36,020 nt of DNA from Isotricha intestinalis (taxonomy: Eukaryota; Ciliophora; Litostomatea; Vestibuliferida; Isotrichidae): the NCBI GenBank assembly GCA_023807065.1, contig JAJJLU010003715.1, positions 1 through 36,020 of the forward strand, read 5' to 3'. The notes below the pieces were generated by a model that ran no database searches, had not been told where the DNA came from, and worked only from the letters and a program-made list of their open reading frames with translations. The translations under genes and the position numbers were made by a program. Positions 1-9,497 of this stretch are shown here, piece after piece. How positions within the stretch are numbered: position 1 is the stretch's first letter; each line of letters opens with the position of its first letter.

Positions 1-1
1 T

Positions 2-148
2 CAATGTGTTGAATGTGAAGAATATAATTTATGTGAAAAATGTGAATTAAAAAATTATATAAATAAAAAACACTTACATCTATTTTATAAAATAAGAAAT
101 ATAAGAAAAAAAAATATTATTAATCTTGATGAATCCAATAATATTTAA
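2..148 (+). CDS. 3' end of a ZZ-type zinc finger protein (partial)
   Basis: The frame opens at the window edge and ends at a tandem TAA TAA (146-151). The 48 residues begin with two CxxC pairs (CVEC, then LCEKC) followed by KHLHLFYKIR. This is the second half of a ZZ zinc finger: CxxC, aromatic-x-LCxxC, then an HxH pair and a hydrophobic tail. ZZ fingers bind zinc and recognise protein or histone N-termini. They occur in dystrophin-type, E3-ligase and autophagy-receptor proteins, and too little is visible to choose. The gene starts left of the window. The frame would run another 43 codons if the two TAA codons were bridged, so the gene itself may be decaying. Domain call fairly sure; intactness uncertain. 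Confidence 0.6.
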   Translation, partial: QCVECEEYNLCEKCELKNYINKKHLHLFYKIRNIRKKNIINLDESNNI

Positions 149-633
149 TAAATTTATTAATTGATTTTAAAGAATTATTATAATAAATTAAATAAAGATA
201 AATTACATGAAATAATAATTCTAAAATATGATAAAATAAAATTACTTATATTGAATCATAAATTTTATTTTATGTATTAAATAAATATATGTTAAAAAAA
301 AAGATTTAATTGAAAAATAAAACAAATTTCTTTATTTTTTGATTATTTATAATGGACTAATTCATAAAACTTAGTTTTTTTCTAAATATTCCTTTAAAAT
401 TATATTTTATTAATTGATATATTGAATGAAAATATCTTAATTTTTTAAACCAAAAGTTTTTTCAAAAAGAAAAAATTAAATTTATAATAAATATTCCAAC
501 ATTAAAATTTGATTGATTTTTCTCTTTTTAATTATTAAAGTTCATTTGATTTATATTTACCATCAAAGAAATTCAAAATCTTATTCAATAAATAAAAAAT
601 TTCTTCTATATATGATGTTTAAACTTTGTTTTT
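149..633. other. AT-rich spacer
   Basis: No gene, RNA or repeat that I can support. The first 140 bases keep the reading frame of the ZZ-finger gene apart from TAA codons, so part may be a degraded 3' extension of it. Confidence 0.4.
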
Positions 634-884
634 ATGGAACAAATATTTTCATTCCCTTTAAAATTCGAACAAAATAAACCTAAATATATCATGTATTTCT
701 CTTACTCATACTAAATAGAAAATATAATTTTATAATGTAAATATTATTGAATAAAGAAAACTTTGTTTGTGTAATAGAAGCAAAAGATTATAGTAAAACT
801 AAAAGTATAGAATCTATAGAATTCTTCATTAAGTTTTATAGTAAAAATAATAGGTTAATTATTTTAATTATATTGAATGTATAA
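634..884 (+). pseudogene. Possible gene relic, unidentified
   Basis: An ATG at 634 opens 26 codons (MEQIFSFPLKFEQNKPKYIM...) to TAA at 712. A second frame, open from 741 to TAA at 882, encodes a mixed-composition peptide containing NFVCVIEAKDYSKTKSIES. The two pieces could be one gene broken by a stop and a frameshift. Codon content (Glu, Asp, Lys, Val, Cys) is richer than simple AT noise, but runs of this length also arise by chance here. Family not recognised. Confidence 0.3.
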
Positions 885-1260
885 TTTATATTAATACTTT
901 ATTCTTTTTTGATAAATTAAAAAAAATTATTCACTAAATCATAACCAAAGGAATATTTAACAATTTACAATTAAAAACTTTTAATAAAATTAAAAATTAT
1001 ATTAACAAGAAAATTAAGAATAAAATAATTATCCAAATAGTAAAAAACAAATATAAGATAAACGCTCAAAATAAAAAATAAATAATTAATCAATTAAACA
1101 AAACAAACCCAAAATTAACTTTAAATAAAAATTCAACAACAAACAAAAAGTTTTTTCAAAATAAAAATAATAATTAAAAAAACTTAACAATAATAATATA
1201 AATAAATTATTAAAATGAATAAATATTAAATTACAAAACCATTTGCTATTTTAAATTTAA
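885..1260. other. AT-rich spacer
   Basis: Dominated by A-runs and TAA/ATT words. I see no gene or structured element. Confidence 0.4.
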
Positions 1261-1804
1261 AACTTCAATTTCATAATAATACCTTTAAGTGATTTTATTT
1301 CAAAACATATTCGTTCATTACATATATCTAAAAAATTCAAAATACAAATACAACCAAAAAGTAAAAGAAATTTAAAATCAAATTCAAATATAAAAAGTAA
1401 ATCCGCCAATTCAACTTATAAATCTTTCAATAAAATATTGAGAATATATAATACAATGAAAAATTTTAATAAAAATATTAAATTGAATAATAATATTAGA
1501 AATTTAATTCATAAAGATAATTTTTTTTGTTCTGATGAGGTTTACAAACTGAAAATCAAATATAAAAATAATAGTAAAAATATTATAAATATTGTATCAA
1601 TAAAAAATATAATAATTAAATAATAACAATAATTATTATAATCTCGCTTATAATGATAATAATAATATTAATTGTGAACAAACAAATTTTTTCTATTACT
1701 CCAAAATATTAAAAATCATTCCTAAAACTGAAAGAAAAAAAAATTTGGCAAATCCACGGACAAAAATATATTCTAAAAAGAAAATATTAATTGAAATAAA
1801 TTAA
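1261..1804 (+). pseudogene. Gene relic encoding a Lys/Ser/Asn-rich protein, frameshifted
   Basis: A frame stays open for 120 codons from 1261 to TAA at 1621, but its first ATG is only at 1456, so the start is missing. One base out of frame, coding-like sequence resumes with an Asn-rich stretch and runs through a Lys/Arg-rich tail (PKTERKKNLANPRTKIYSKK) to a double stop TAA TGA at 1802-1807. A 120-codon open frame is longer than expected by chance at this base composition. A missing start plus a frameshift in an A/T-rich Asn run points to a broken gene. Product is basic and low-complexity; no domain recognised. An unseen upstream exon is the alternative. Confidence 0.45.
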
Positions 1805-2485
1805 TGATTTTAAATTATAATAAAAAAATATTTTCTGATTCTTGTTGTTTACTATCAGATAGGAATTTAATTTAAAAAAAAAATCAAAATAAAAATTAAA
1901 TCTTATTTAAAATATTTTAGAGATAATAGGGTTAATAAAGGAGAAAATATAATTTATTTTAATATTCTTCTCATTGTTATACTCATTATCCTGTAAAACA
2001 AATTAAAAATTTCGATAAAATCGAAAATCATTATAAAATAAATATTTTAACAATTAATAATAATTTTTCTATTTAATTTATTTATCAAAAAGAAAAAGTA
2101 ATTTGTTTTATTTTTTTAAAATTAAATTAAAAAGAATAATTATCTAATTTTGTAGATTATTTTTATTTATAATTCAAGGAATATATAAAACTAGATAAGA
2201 TGATTAAAAGAAAGGAACATATAAATAAAAATATATAAATATATAGTAAAATCCTGGTTCATTCCTTGATAAAAAGTATAAATTTAATAAATGTTTGTTT
2301 TAAACTAAATTTTGAGCAATAAAACTTAATAAAGATTATTATTTGAAATTTAATTATAAATTTTTTTTTACATAAAAAACCTTAAAATTAAAGTTTAAGT
2401 GGAAATTAAAATAAAAAAATATAAATTTTTTTGTTTGAATAAAAAAATCACTGCAGCAAGAAGCATAACTTTTTAGTTAAAATTA
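1805..2485 (+). other. Long quasi-open frame, possible relic
   Basis: On the + strand one frame from 1963 to about 2394 (some 145 codons) has no shift and is broken only by TAA at 2074, 2128, 2137, 2170, 2236 and 2320 and TGA at 2344. The first 37 codons, including HYPVKQIKNFDKIENHYKI, look coding. Stop density is roughly half of what I would expect for random sequence this AT-rich, so this is suggestive only. No family recognised. Confidence 0.25.
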
Positions 2486-2593
2486 ATTAGAGAAAGAAAG
2501 ATATGAGTTTTCATTTCTTGGAAATTTATTGTATAAACTATGAGCTTCATCTATTTGATTAACTAATAATTCTAACATATTTGATAAATCCAT
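2486..2593 (-). pseudogene. Short ORF or N-terminal relic
   Basis: ATG at 2593 on the minus strand opens 36 codons beginning MDLSNMLELLVNQIDEAHSL and ends at TAA (2483-2485). The peptide is well mixed and looks like a real amphipathic N-terminus. The same frame continues past TAA codons with coding-like sequence. I see no splice signal that would rescue it. It may be a 36-residue peptide or the front of a decayed gene. Confidence 0.3.
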
Positions 2594-2784
2594 GACTTAA
2601 AGTATTTTAATTAATTAAAACATTAGAAGAATTTGATTAAAAAATGAATTTTTTTAGGGTATGAAATTCATATAATTTTTGCTGAAATAATATTTTGATT
2701 ATTAATGGTTTTTATAGGCTATTGACAAAAAATGTTCATGATTTTTGTTTATTACAAATAAAAAAGAAATTTATTAAAAGTTTC

Positions 2785-3004
2785 TTAGAAGTATAAACTT
2801 TTTCTTTTATTTTTTTCATTTTTATCTAATGTTATAAAGGATAAATTCCTTTTACCTTCCCTTTTCCTGGGCAAGTTTTTTGGCATAGCCTTTAAGGATA
2901 ATGCACCTGGGACTGAAAGGATATAAATGGGATGTCCCATTCCATAAACCAGTCCGGTCTTATTAAATGCCTCTTTGTAATTCATTATAAATTTTATTTT
3001 CTCC
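2785..3004 (-). pseudogene. Fragment of bacterial-type citrate synthase, frameshifted
   Basis: On the minus strand the translation reads EAFNKTGLVYGMGHPIYILS, the active-site region of bacterial citrate synthase (consensus close to F(D/N)K(T/S)GL(V/I)YGMGHAVYTLSDPR). Directly after it the frame slips: the next frame reads PRCIILKGYAKKLAQEKGR, then a TAA, then KEFILYNI, again as in that enzyme. The catalytic Asp of the S-D-P-R motif is lost at the slip (GTC, one base missing). Only about 60 of the enzyme's usual ~430-450 residues remain; TAA (2822-2824) ends the recognisable part. Citrate synthase condenses oxaloacetate with acetyl-CoA. GC content and codon choice (GGG, CCC, CTG, ACC) stand out sharply, suggesting DNA transferred from a bacterium and now dead. 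Confidence 0.8.
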
Positions 3005-3005
3005 T

Positions 3006-3330
3006 AGTAAAACAATAAAATTTAATATTGATGATTTAGAAGAAAAATTAATGAATAAAAAAAAAATCATAAAAAATGAAGATAGAAATTAAAAATATCA
3101 TTATTTTTTTTATTTTTAAATATATAAATCTTTATTCTAGATGAAATAAAAATAGTGATTAAAAAAATAAAAAAATTTAAAGATATTTTTGCTCTAATAG
3201 GAAATATTATTTAGATTTTATTTCAAAAAGAAAAGAATATAATGATCGATTTACATAAATATGATATTAAAAATTAAATAAATGTTTCATTCAACAAAGA
3301 GAATATATTATTATGTTTTTATATTCTCTT
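3006..3330 (+). pseudogene. Possible gene relic, unidentified
   Basis: Two adjacent + strand segments in different frames look coding. 3006-3089 has an acidic/basic helix (FNIDDLEEKLMNKKKIIKNE). 3134-3300 reads FKDIFALIGNII, a TAG at 3212, then a peptide including LFQKEKNIMIDLHKY. Spacing and composition suggest one gene with stops and a shift. Chance cannot be excluded. Confidence 0.25.
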
Positions 3331-4728
3331 CCTATAATTAAGAAAATGATATATTTTTCTTTTTTATTCAAAAAAGAAATATTTATTTTTTAAATAATTC
3401 AAATTAAATTTGAAAATAAGTGATATAGTCAATTATATGTAATTTAAATTATATTATAATTATTAAGTAATTGATCAAAGAAAAAAGCATTATGAAGAGG
3501 AAATAAATTATTTTTTATATATATAAATGAATATTTAGAAAATATATTTAAATAATAATAAAAGAGAATTTTTAATAATTATTTTTGATAATAATTAATT
3601 CTCTCAAATAAACCAATTATTATTTATATTAACAATAAATTAAAAAAAATGAAATATTCCATCAAATTAGTCTTAATATTATTAATTGATCCTATCATTA
3701 TGTCCAAATAGGTAAATATGGGAAATATAAAATAAAAAGTTTTTTAAAACCATTTTAATATTAAAGAAATATTTTATCATTAATTATTTTACTTAATTAA
3801 GTATAATTTAATAAGGAGTATATAAAAATATAATTCAATTTTTTTCTGGATTTAAAATTTATTTTATCTAAACAAAAATCAAATTGAATTATTTGAAATA
3901 ATATTGAGTATATATTTTTTTATTATTTGTTTAAGATTTAATAAGTTCATTTATCTTCTTCTTTTAACAATATATTTAAAATTATAAAATTTTGATAAAA
4001 TAATTATATTATTAGAATTTGTATTATCTGAATGATAGAAAATAATAATTTATATAAACTTATATACAAATGTATTTTTTAACATGATATATTTATATAT
4101 AATATGATTTATTTTAATTATTTTAGTTTTTATGTTGAAAAATCAAATAATAATTAAACTTCTATTTATTCCTTCTATGTTTTAACAAATTTATAAAAAA
4201 GTTTTTAACCTTCTTTTTTGTTTGATTAACGTTTAAATATTGATTTTTTAAAAAAATAATAATTTTAATTCTTTATTCATTGCTTTTTCTTCTCATTCAA
4301 ATTTTTATTTTTATAAAACTACAATAATTATATCTAGTCTTATTATAAATAAAAAATTTTTAGATTAATTATATCTAAGCTTTGCTTTTCATTCTTTTCT
4401 TAGTTTTTATTTTTATTATTTTTTAATATTTTATTTTTAATAATTTTGTTTAGTTTCATTATAAATTTAATTATTTATTCATTAATTCAAAAATTTGATG
4501 TAAATTTTTTGATTCAATAAATTTTGTAAAAATATAAAACATAAAACGTCTTTTATACATTCATTTTATTGTTGAATTCATTTTTATAAATCGAAAATTA
4601 TACAATTAATTATATAAAAGTTATTTATTATTTATATAGAAATTTATGAAAATCATTAAATTAAAAAAATTAAATCTCATGTTTAAAAGAAAAAAAATAA
4701 ATAATTTTAAAAAATAAAAAAATAAAAA
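3331..4728. other. Long AT-rich spacer upstream of the kinase gene
   Basis: Nearly 1.4 kb with no supportable gene. Around 3690-3760 the + strand reads a short coding-like peptide (VQIGKYGKYKIKSF) in one frame, possibly a scrap of a dead gene. The last ~100 bases are A-rich and probably hold the kinase transcription start, but no defined motif is visible. Confidence 0.4.
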
Positions 4729-6651
4729 ATGAATGATTATTCGAATATATCAAATTATGAAATAAAAGACACAATAGGAGAAGGAAATTTTGGAAAAGTA
4801 AAAATAGCAATATTCAAATTAACAGGTGAAAAATTTGCAGTAAAAATATTAAATAAAAAAAAAATAAAAGAAAAAATGAATAATATATTTTTCAATGAAA
4901 ATGAAATAATAAAAAAATTCAATCACATAAATGTAATATATGTATATCAATTAATAGAACAACCAGATAATTATTATATAATAATGGAATATTGTTCAAA
5001 AGGAGAATTATTTGATTATATAGTAAAAAATAAAAGATTAAATGAAAAAGAATCTTCTATCTTTTTTTATCAATTAATAAATGGTTTAGAATATATTCAT
5101 AAAAAAAAAGTTGCTCATAGAGATTTAAAACCAGAAAATTTATTATTAACAGAAAATAATATTTTAAAAATAATTGATTTTGGTTTAAGTCATATAATAA
5201 ATAATAAAAAGTTATTAAAAACTAAATGTGGAAGTCCTTCTTATGCTTCTCCTGAAATTATTACAAGAAAATTTTATAATGGATTTAAAAATGATATTTG
5301 GTGTTGTGGAATTATTTTATATGCTATGTTATGTGGTTATTTACCTTTTGAAGGAGAGAATAATGATGAATTATTTAAAAATATTTTAATCTGTAAACCT
5401 GAATTACCAGATTTTTTAAGTGAAAAAGCAAAAAAATTAATTATTAAAATTTTAAATCCTAATCCTGATGAAAGAATTTATATTGATGAAATTAAAAAAG
5501 ATGATTTTTATTTAATGGGAAAAGAATTAAGTAATATTGATTATGATACTATTGAAAAAAGTATTATTAATAATAGGATTATTCCAAAGAATCAGGATAT
5601 TAAAAATAAAATTAAAAATTGTAAAAATGAAATATATGATTATGATAATAAACTAGAAAAAAATATTGTTAATAATAATAATGATAAAGATAGAAATATT
5701 AATCATAAGAAAGAAAATAATAATAATTCTGATCGTAAGAAAGATAATAGTAATATTAATCATAAGAAAGATAATAATAATTATATTAATAACAAAATAA
5801 ATAAAAAAGATAGTATTAATGGTAAGAATAAAGATTTACATATTAATAATTTAAACAAAAAAATACAAATTTTGAATAATAATATTAAATCAAAGAAAAA
5901 CTCTAAAAAAATTATGAGTGTTTTACAAACAGATAGTATACTTCATAATAGAAATTTAAGCGTTAATCATATTCACAATCATTCAAATTCAGTTAATTCA
6001 AATATTTCATATAATAATAAAAATAACAATAATTTAAATATTCAAACAAGAAATAAAAAAAGAAATTATGTTTTTTCTGCAACTTCAATAAAAAAAACTA
6101 AAAACGAAATTCAAACAATAAATAATGGATTTTTTAGAGAATTTTCTCCAAAATATTCTTTAAAAGAATTAATTGAAATGAAAAAAAATAAAAAAAATCT
6201 TCGTTTATTAAATAATTCAAATTTAGTTTTTCATAATTTAAATTTCAATCATAATTCATTAAATGAAGGAAGTAAAAATAAAATAATAAAAACAACTTTA
6301 AATTCTTTTGAACATCAATTAATATTATCAAAAAAAAATAGGTTAAAAAAATCAGTTTCAAATAATTCAAAAAAGAATAATAATAATAAATCAACAAATC
6401 AAAATAATTCAAATATAAATAAAAAAAGAAATTTAAATTTATTTATGAATAATATAACATCAAATATAAAAATTAACAAAAGAAAAAAAAATAGTATAAA
6501 TGGAAGTATAATAAGTAATATTAGTATTAATACAAATCCTAATTTTTCTAATATTCATAGTAAAAGTTCTTCAAGAGATGAAAAATATATTCCTAAAACA
6601 ACAAGAAAAGAAGTGTTTAATCAATTTAAATTTTTAAAATATCATTTTTAA
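4729..6651 (+). CDS. SNF1/AMPK-like Ser/Thr protein kinase with Asn-rich tail
   Basis: 640 residues. The kinase domain spans about 10-261 and has every catalytic element: glycine loop GEGNFGKV (17-24), ATP-anchoring Lys39, helix-C Glu59, HRDLKPEN (130-137), DFG (150-152) and a T-loop LLKTKCGSPSYASPE in which Thr165 matches the activating Thr of AMPK. It should phosphorylate Ser/Thr substrates and be switched on by an upstream kinase at Thr165. Family: CAMK group, CAMKL (SNF1/AMPK/KIN) by the GSPSYASPE and GIILYAMLCGYLPF motifs. Residues 262-640 are Asn/Lys/Ser-rich with no UBA or KA1 domain that I recognise, so this is not an orthodox AMPK alpha subunit. Standalone gene, no introns, TAA stop. 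Family call very sure; substrate unknown. Confidence 0.93.
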   Translation: MNDYSNISNYEIKDTIGEGNFGKVKIAIFKLTGEKFAVKILNKKKIKEKMNNIFFNENEIIKKFNHINVIYVYQLIEQPDNYYIIMEYCSKGELFDYIVKNKRLNEKESSIFFYQLINGLEYIHKKKVAHRDLKPENLLLTENNILKIIDFGLSHIINNKKLLKTKCGSPSYASPEIITRKFYNGFKNDIWCCGIILYAMLCGYLPFEGENNDELFKNILICKPELPDFLSEKAKKLIIKILNPNPDERIYIDEIKKDDFYLMGKELSNIDYDTIEKSIINNRIIPKNQDIKNKIKNCKNEIYDYDNKLEKNIVNNNNDKDRNINHKKENNNNSDRKKDNSNINHKKDNNNYINNKINKKDSINGKNKDLHINNLNKKIQILNNNIKSKKNSKKIMSVLQTDSILHNRNLSVNHIHNHSNSVNSNISYNNKNNNNLNIQTRNKKRNYVFSATSIKKTKNEIQTINNGFFREFSPKYSLKELIEMKKNKKNLRLLNNSNLVFHNLNFNHNSLNEGSKNKIIKTTLNSFEHQLILSKKNRLKKSVSNNSKKNNNNKSTNQNNSNINKKRNLNLFMNNITSNIKINKRKKNSINGSIISNISINTNPNFSNIHSKSSSRDEKYIPKTTRKEVFNQFKFLKYHF

Positions 6652-6879
6652 TCAAATAAAAATCCCAATATAAATAAAAATTGTATATTTATTTTTTTGT
6701 TTATTATTTTTTATTAAAAAAATGAATAAAATAATATTTAAATTTATATTATTTATTATTTTAAAAAAAATAATTTAAAATATTTTTAATTAAATACAAC
6801 ATCTATAAAAAAAATAAAATATTTTAATTATTCTTCTATTATTTTTTATTTTATGAATTGAATATTTATTCTTCAAATA

Positions 6880-7306
6880 TATAAAATTCTATTAGATCAT
6901 AATAATAATATAATAGATTTTCCTACTTTAAAACCAACATTTTGACTTTTATTATCAATAATTAAATTATTAATATCAATATCATTATTTATTATTTGAG
7001 ATTTAATTTCAAAATTTTCATAATGATGACTTAAATTATTTAAATCCCAAAATTTATCTTATAATTCTTTATAAATATGTTTTTTTATTCATTCTGAAAA
7101 AGTTATTTAAAAAAAAACTTCACAGAATCTTAATTTAATAAAATCTCTTTGTAAATAACTTTTACTTAATGTAATAAAATCATAAATATTGTTTTAATAA
7201 AATTTTCAAAATTTTTTTCTTAAACATTATTAAAACCAAATCTATAATTATCTATTGCTTCTTAAAATCATATAAATCATTGTTTAGGTTCGACATCCTC
7301 AACCAT
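6880..7306 (-). pseudogene. Gene relic, unidentified
   Basis: Minus-strand ATG at 7306 starts MVEDVEPKQ, then the frame is broken by TGA, TGA and TAA. Later stretches read EAIDNYRFGFNN, and downstream, in another frame, FWDLNNLSHHYENFEIKSQ and DNKSQNVGFKVGKSIILLL. Most stops sit where Gln or Trp would suit, and at least two frameshifts are needed. It lies downstream of, and on the same strand as, the 126-residue gene at 7649-8029, and could be its lost 3' part or a separate gene. No family recognised. Confidence 0.4.
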
Positions 7307-7648
7307 AAAAAATTTATTTTTATTTATTAACTTAAATATTTTAAAGATAAATATATTTTTTGATTCTTATTTTTAATATTCAAAAAAATATTTATTTTTT
7401 CTTGAGTTCAATTTTATTTCAATTGAATTTAATCAATATTGAAATATATATTTATATATCATTTTTATCACCAAAAATTCAATAAAGAAATATATGTTAA
7501 ATAAAAAATAAAAAAAAGATAAAATGAATGGTAATTAGAGAATTAATATATTTATGTTCTTAAAAAGAATTTTAAAATATATAAAAAACTAAAATATTCA
7601 TCTTTAATATAAATTTATAAATAGACAATAATAAACTTTATACAATAG
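7307..7648. other. AT-rich spacer
   Basis: No gene seen. The neighbouring minus-strand gene ends in CAG-GTAAAATAA, which resembles a 5' splice site, but I find no matching TTTAG acceptor 25-35 nt further on. Confidence 0.35.
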
Positions 7649-8029
7649 TTATTTTACCTGTACTCTTTTAGCAATAAGAATTTTATTTTTATTAAATAAA
7701 CCTTTTCCAATATTATTAGACACGGGCCTTGGTTTAAAAATTTTATTATTATTATTATTGACATATTTTTTTATAGGGTTATTTAAAATTTGGACAATTT
7801 CAGAAATATCATCTGATGAATCTTTTGTTGAATCAATAAATATTTGATTTGATTTTTCCATTTCAAATATCATATTAATTAATTCAGTTTTAAAATCTTC
7901 TTCAATTAAATAATTGTTATTTTCAAAAAATTCATCTTTAATAGAGTAATGATTTGTTAATAATTCGAGTTTTTGATCTTCTGAAATTAATAATAAGTTA
8001 TTTGAAAAACATGCATAATCTTCATTCAT
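7649..8029 (-). CDS. Small acidic hypothetical protein with basic tail
   Basis: 126 residues from an ATG preceded by a run of A. Residues 1-75 are acidic (repeated Glu/Asp, e.g. EEDFKTELINMIFEMEKS) and probably helical. After a short Asn run the last ~35 residues are basic (NKIFKPRPVSNNIGKG, ending KRVQVK). No transmembrane segment or known domain. An acidic body with a basic tail containing a KPRP-x-S element is reminiscent of small regulatory or docking proteins, but I do not recognise a family. Unbroken frame length, an Asn run coded by AAT and mixed composition argue for a real gene. The final codons could alternatively be the start of an intron. Confidence 0.65.
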   Translation of the reverse strand: MNEDYACFSNNLLLISEDQKLELLTNHYSIKDEFFENNNYLIEEDFKTELINMIFEMEKSNQIFIDSTKDSSDDISEIVQILNNPIKKYVNNNNNKIFKPRPVSNNIGKGLFNKNKILIAKRVQVK

Positions 8030-8699
8030 ATTTTTTTTTCTGGTTTTGGGTGTTTAGGTATTAATTTTAATATTAAAAATAAAAACAATATAAATATTAA
8101 TTTATAAAGGCAAAAATAATTAAAAAATATCTTAATTTTAAAATTAGGATTTTTACTTTTTTGAAATTGTTTATAATAAATTATTAATGTGATTATTTTA
8201 ATAATATCTAAATTAAATATAGATTAATGATATATTACAAAGAGTAATTTATTGATAAATTAAACATTTTTTTGATTTAAAGTTTTAATTAAATAATTTT
8301 CTCTCTTTGAAAATATGATTATGAATATAATAAATATTGTTTATAATTCTCTTTATTTATTTTGATAATTTTTTAATTTCAAAAATATATTAAAAAATCA
8401 TTCAATTTTGTGATATTAAAATTGTTTTTTTATTTATGAATCTTATTATTTAAAATTAATATAAATTGAAATCAAAAAAGTTTTTTTCATAAAACATTGA
8501 TGAGTTAAATTTTTTATTCTTAAATTTTTATGATTAAAAATAGTTTTTATTCTAAATAATTCATTTATATTATTTATAATTTTTTTTATTCAAAAAATAT
8601 TAACTAATATTTAAAAAAGTATTTCGCATTTATCATTAATTTAAAATAATCAATATAACAAATATTTTTATATAAATTTATTTTTCACATGAATAAAAA
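8030..8699. other. AT-rich spacer
   Basis: No gene, repeat array or RNA that I can support. Confidence 0.4.
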
Positions 8700-9151
8700 T
8701 CATATTAAATTTTCTTGAAAATATAATTATATTTCCATCATTTTTATGGCTATCCTTAAATGATTCTTATATAATCTTTAAAAATCTTTTACTATTTTAA
8801 TTTATTGTTTCTTTACCAAGTTAATATTTAGAATTTATATAATATTTCCTTTTGATGAATCTAAATAATAAAACCATTGATTTTTTTTCATTATTTTTAT
8901 CAATAAATTAGATATATTTTTATTTGATATTCTTTTTAATATATCTATATTCAATCCATATTTTGGTTTATAAAGTTTAAAAGCATTATTAGTTTGATAT
9001 TATTAAATCTTGTTTCATTATTAATTATAATATCATTAGATTCATCACCTAAACTATTTCATGAATGAAATAAAGAATATATCAAAAAATAAATATTAAT
9101 ATTATTTTTTAGTAATTCTAAATTATTTATACTTTTTTTCATATCTATCAT
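8700..9151 (-). pseudogene. Gene relic, unidentified
   Basis: Minus-strand ATG at 9151 starts MIDMKKSINNLELLKNNINI. After a TGA (Trp would fit, HS-x-NSLGDESNDIIINN) the frame runs to a shift near 8990. The new frame then stays open for about 55 codons (KLYKPKYGLNIDILKRISNK, later KNQWFYYLDSSKGNII) to TAA at 8835-8837. Genuine CAATGG (Gln-Trp) codons and coherent composition favour a dead gene. No acceptable GT-AG intron explains the shift. Family not recognised. Confidence 0.4.
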
Positions 9152-9497
9152 CAATAATATAATTATGAAATATTTTTTTGGTTAAATTTTTAAAAAAAAA
9201 ATCTTTGAAAAAATCAAAAAAATATACAATTAAATAGTTTAATATAAGAAATATTTAATTTATTTTTAATTCATTAAATAAGAAATGGCAAAAAGAGGTA
9301 AATTTTTGATCACCCAAACATTAATTTTAATCTTTTTAAGTAATAAAAACATAAAAAAAACTTATAATTTTTTTCATAATAAACACTCTTAAGTTCATAT
9401 TAAATCTATATTAGGATTCTATTAAAAACTAATTAATAAATTATATATAAAGATATATATATATAAATAATAATGAAATATTAATCCAGAGTAATAA
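9152..9497. other. AT-rich spacer downstream of the nucleotidyltransferase gene
   Basis: Includes a short alternating TA stretch around 9446-9465. Nothing else that I can support. Confidence 0.4.

Noticed and set aside
7281..7306. GGTTCGA motif resembling a tRNA T-arm
   Set aside because: The stem would be only three pairs and no acceptor, D-arm or anticodon arm surrounds it. The bases lie in a minus-strand relic gene.
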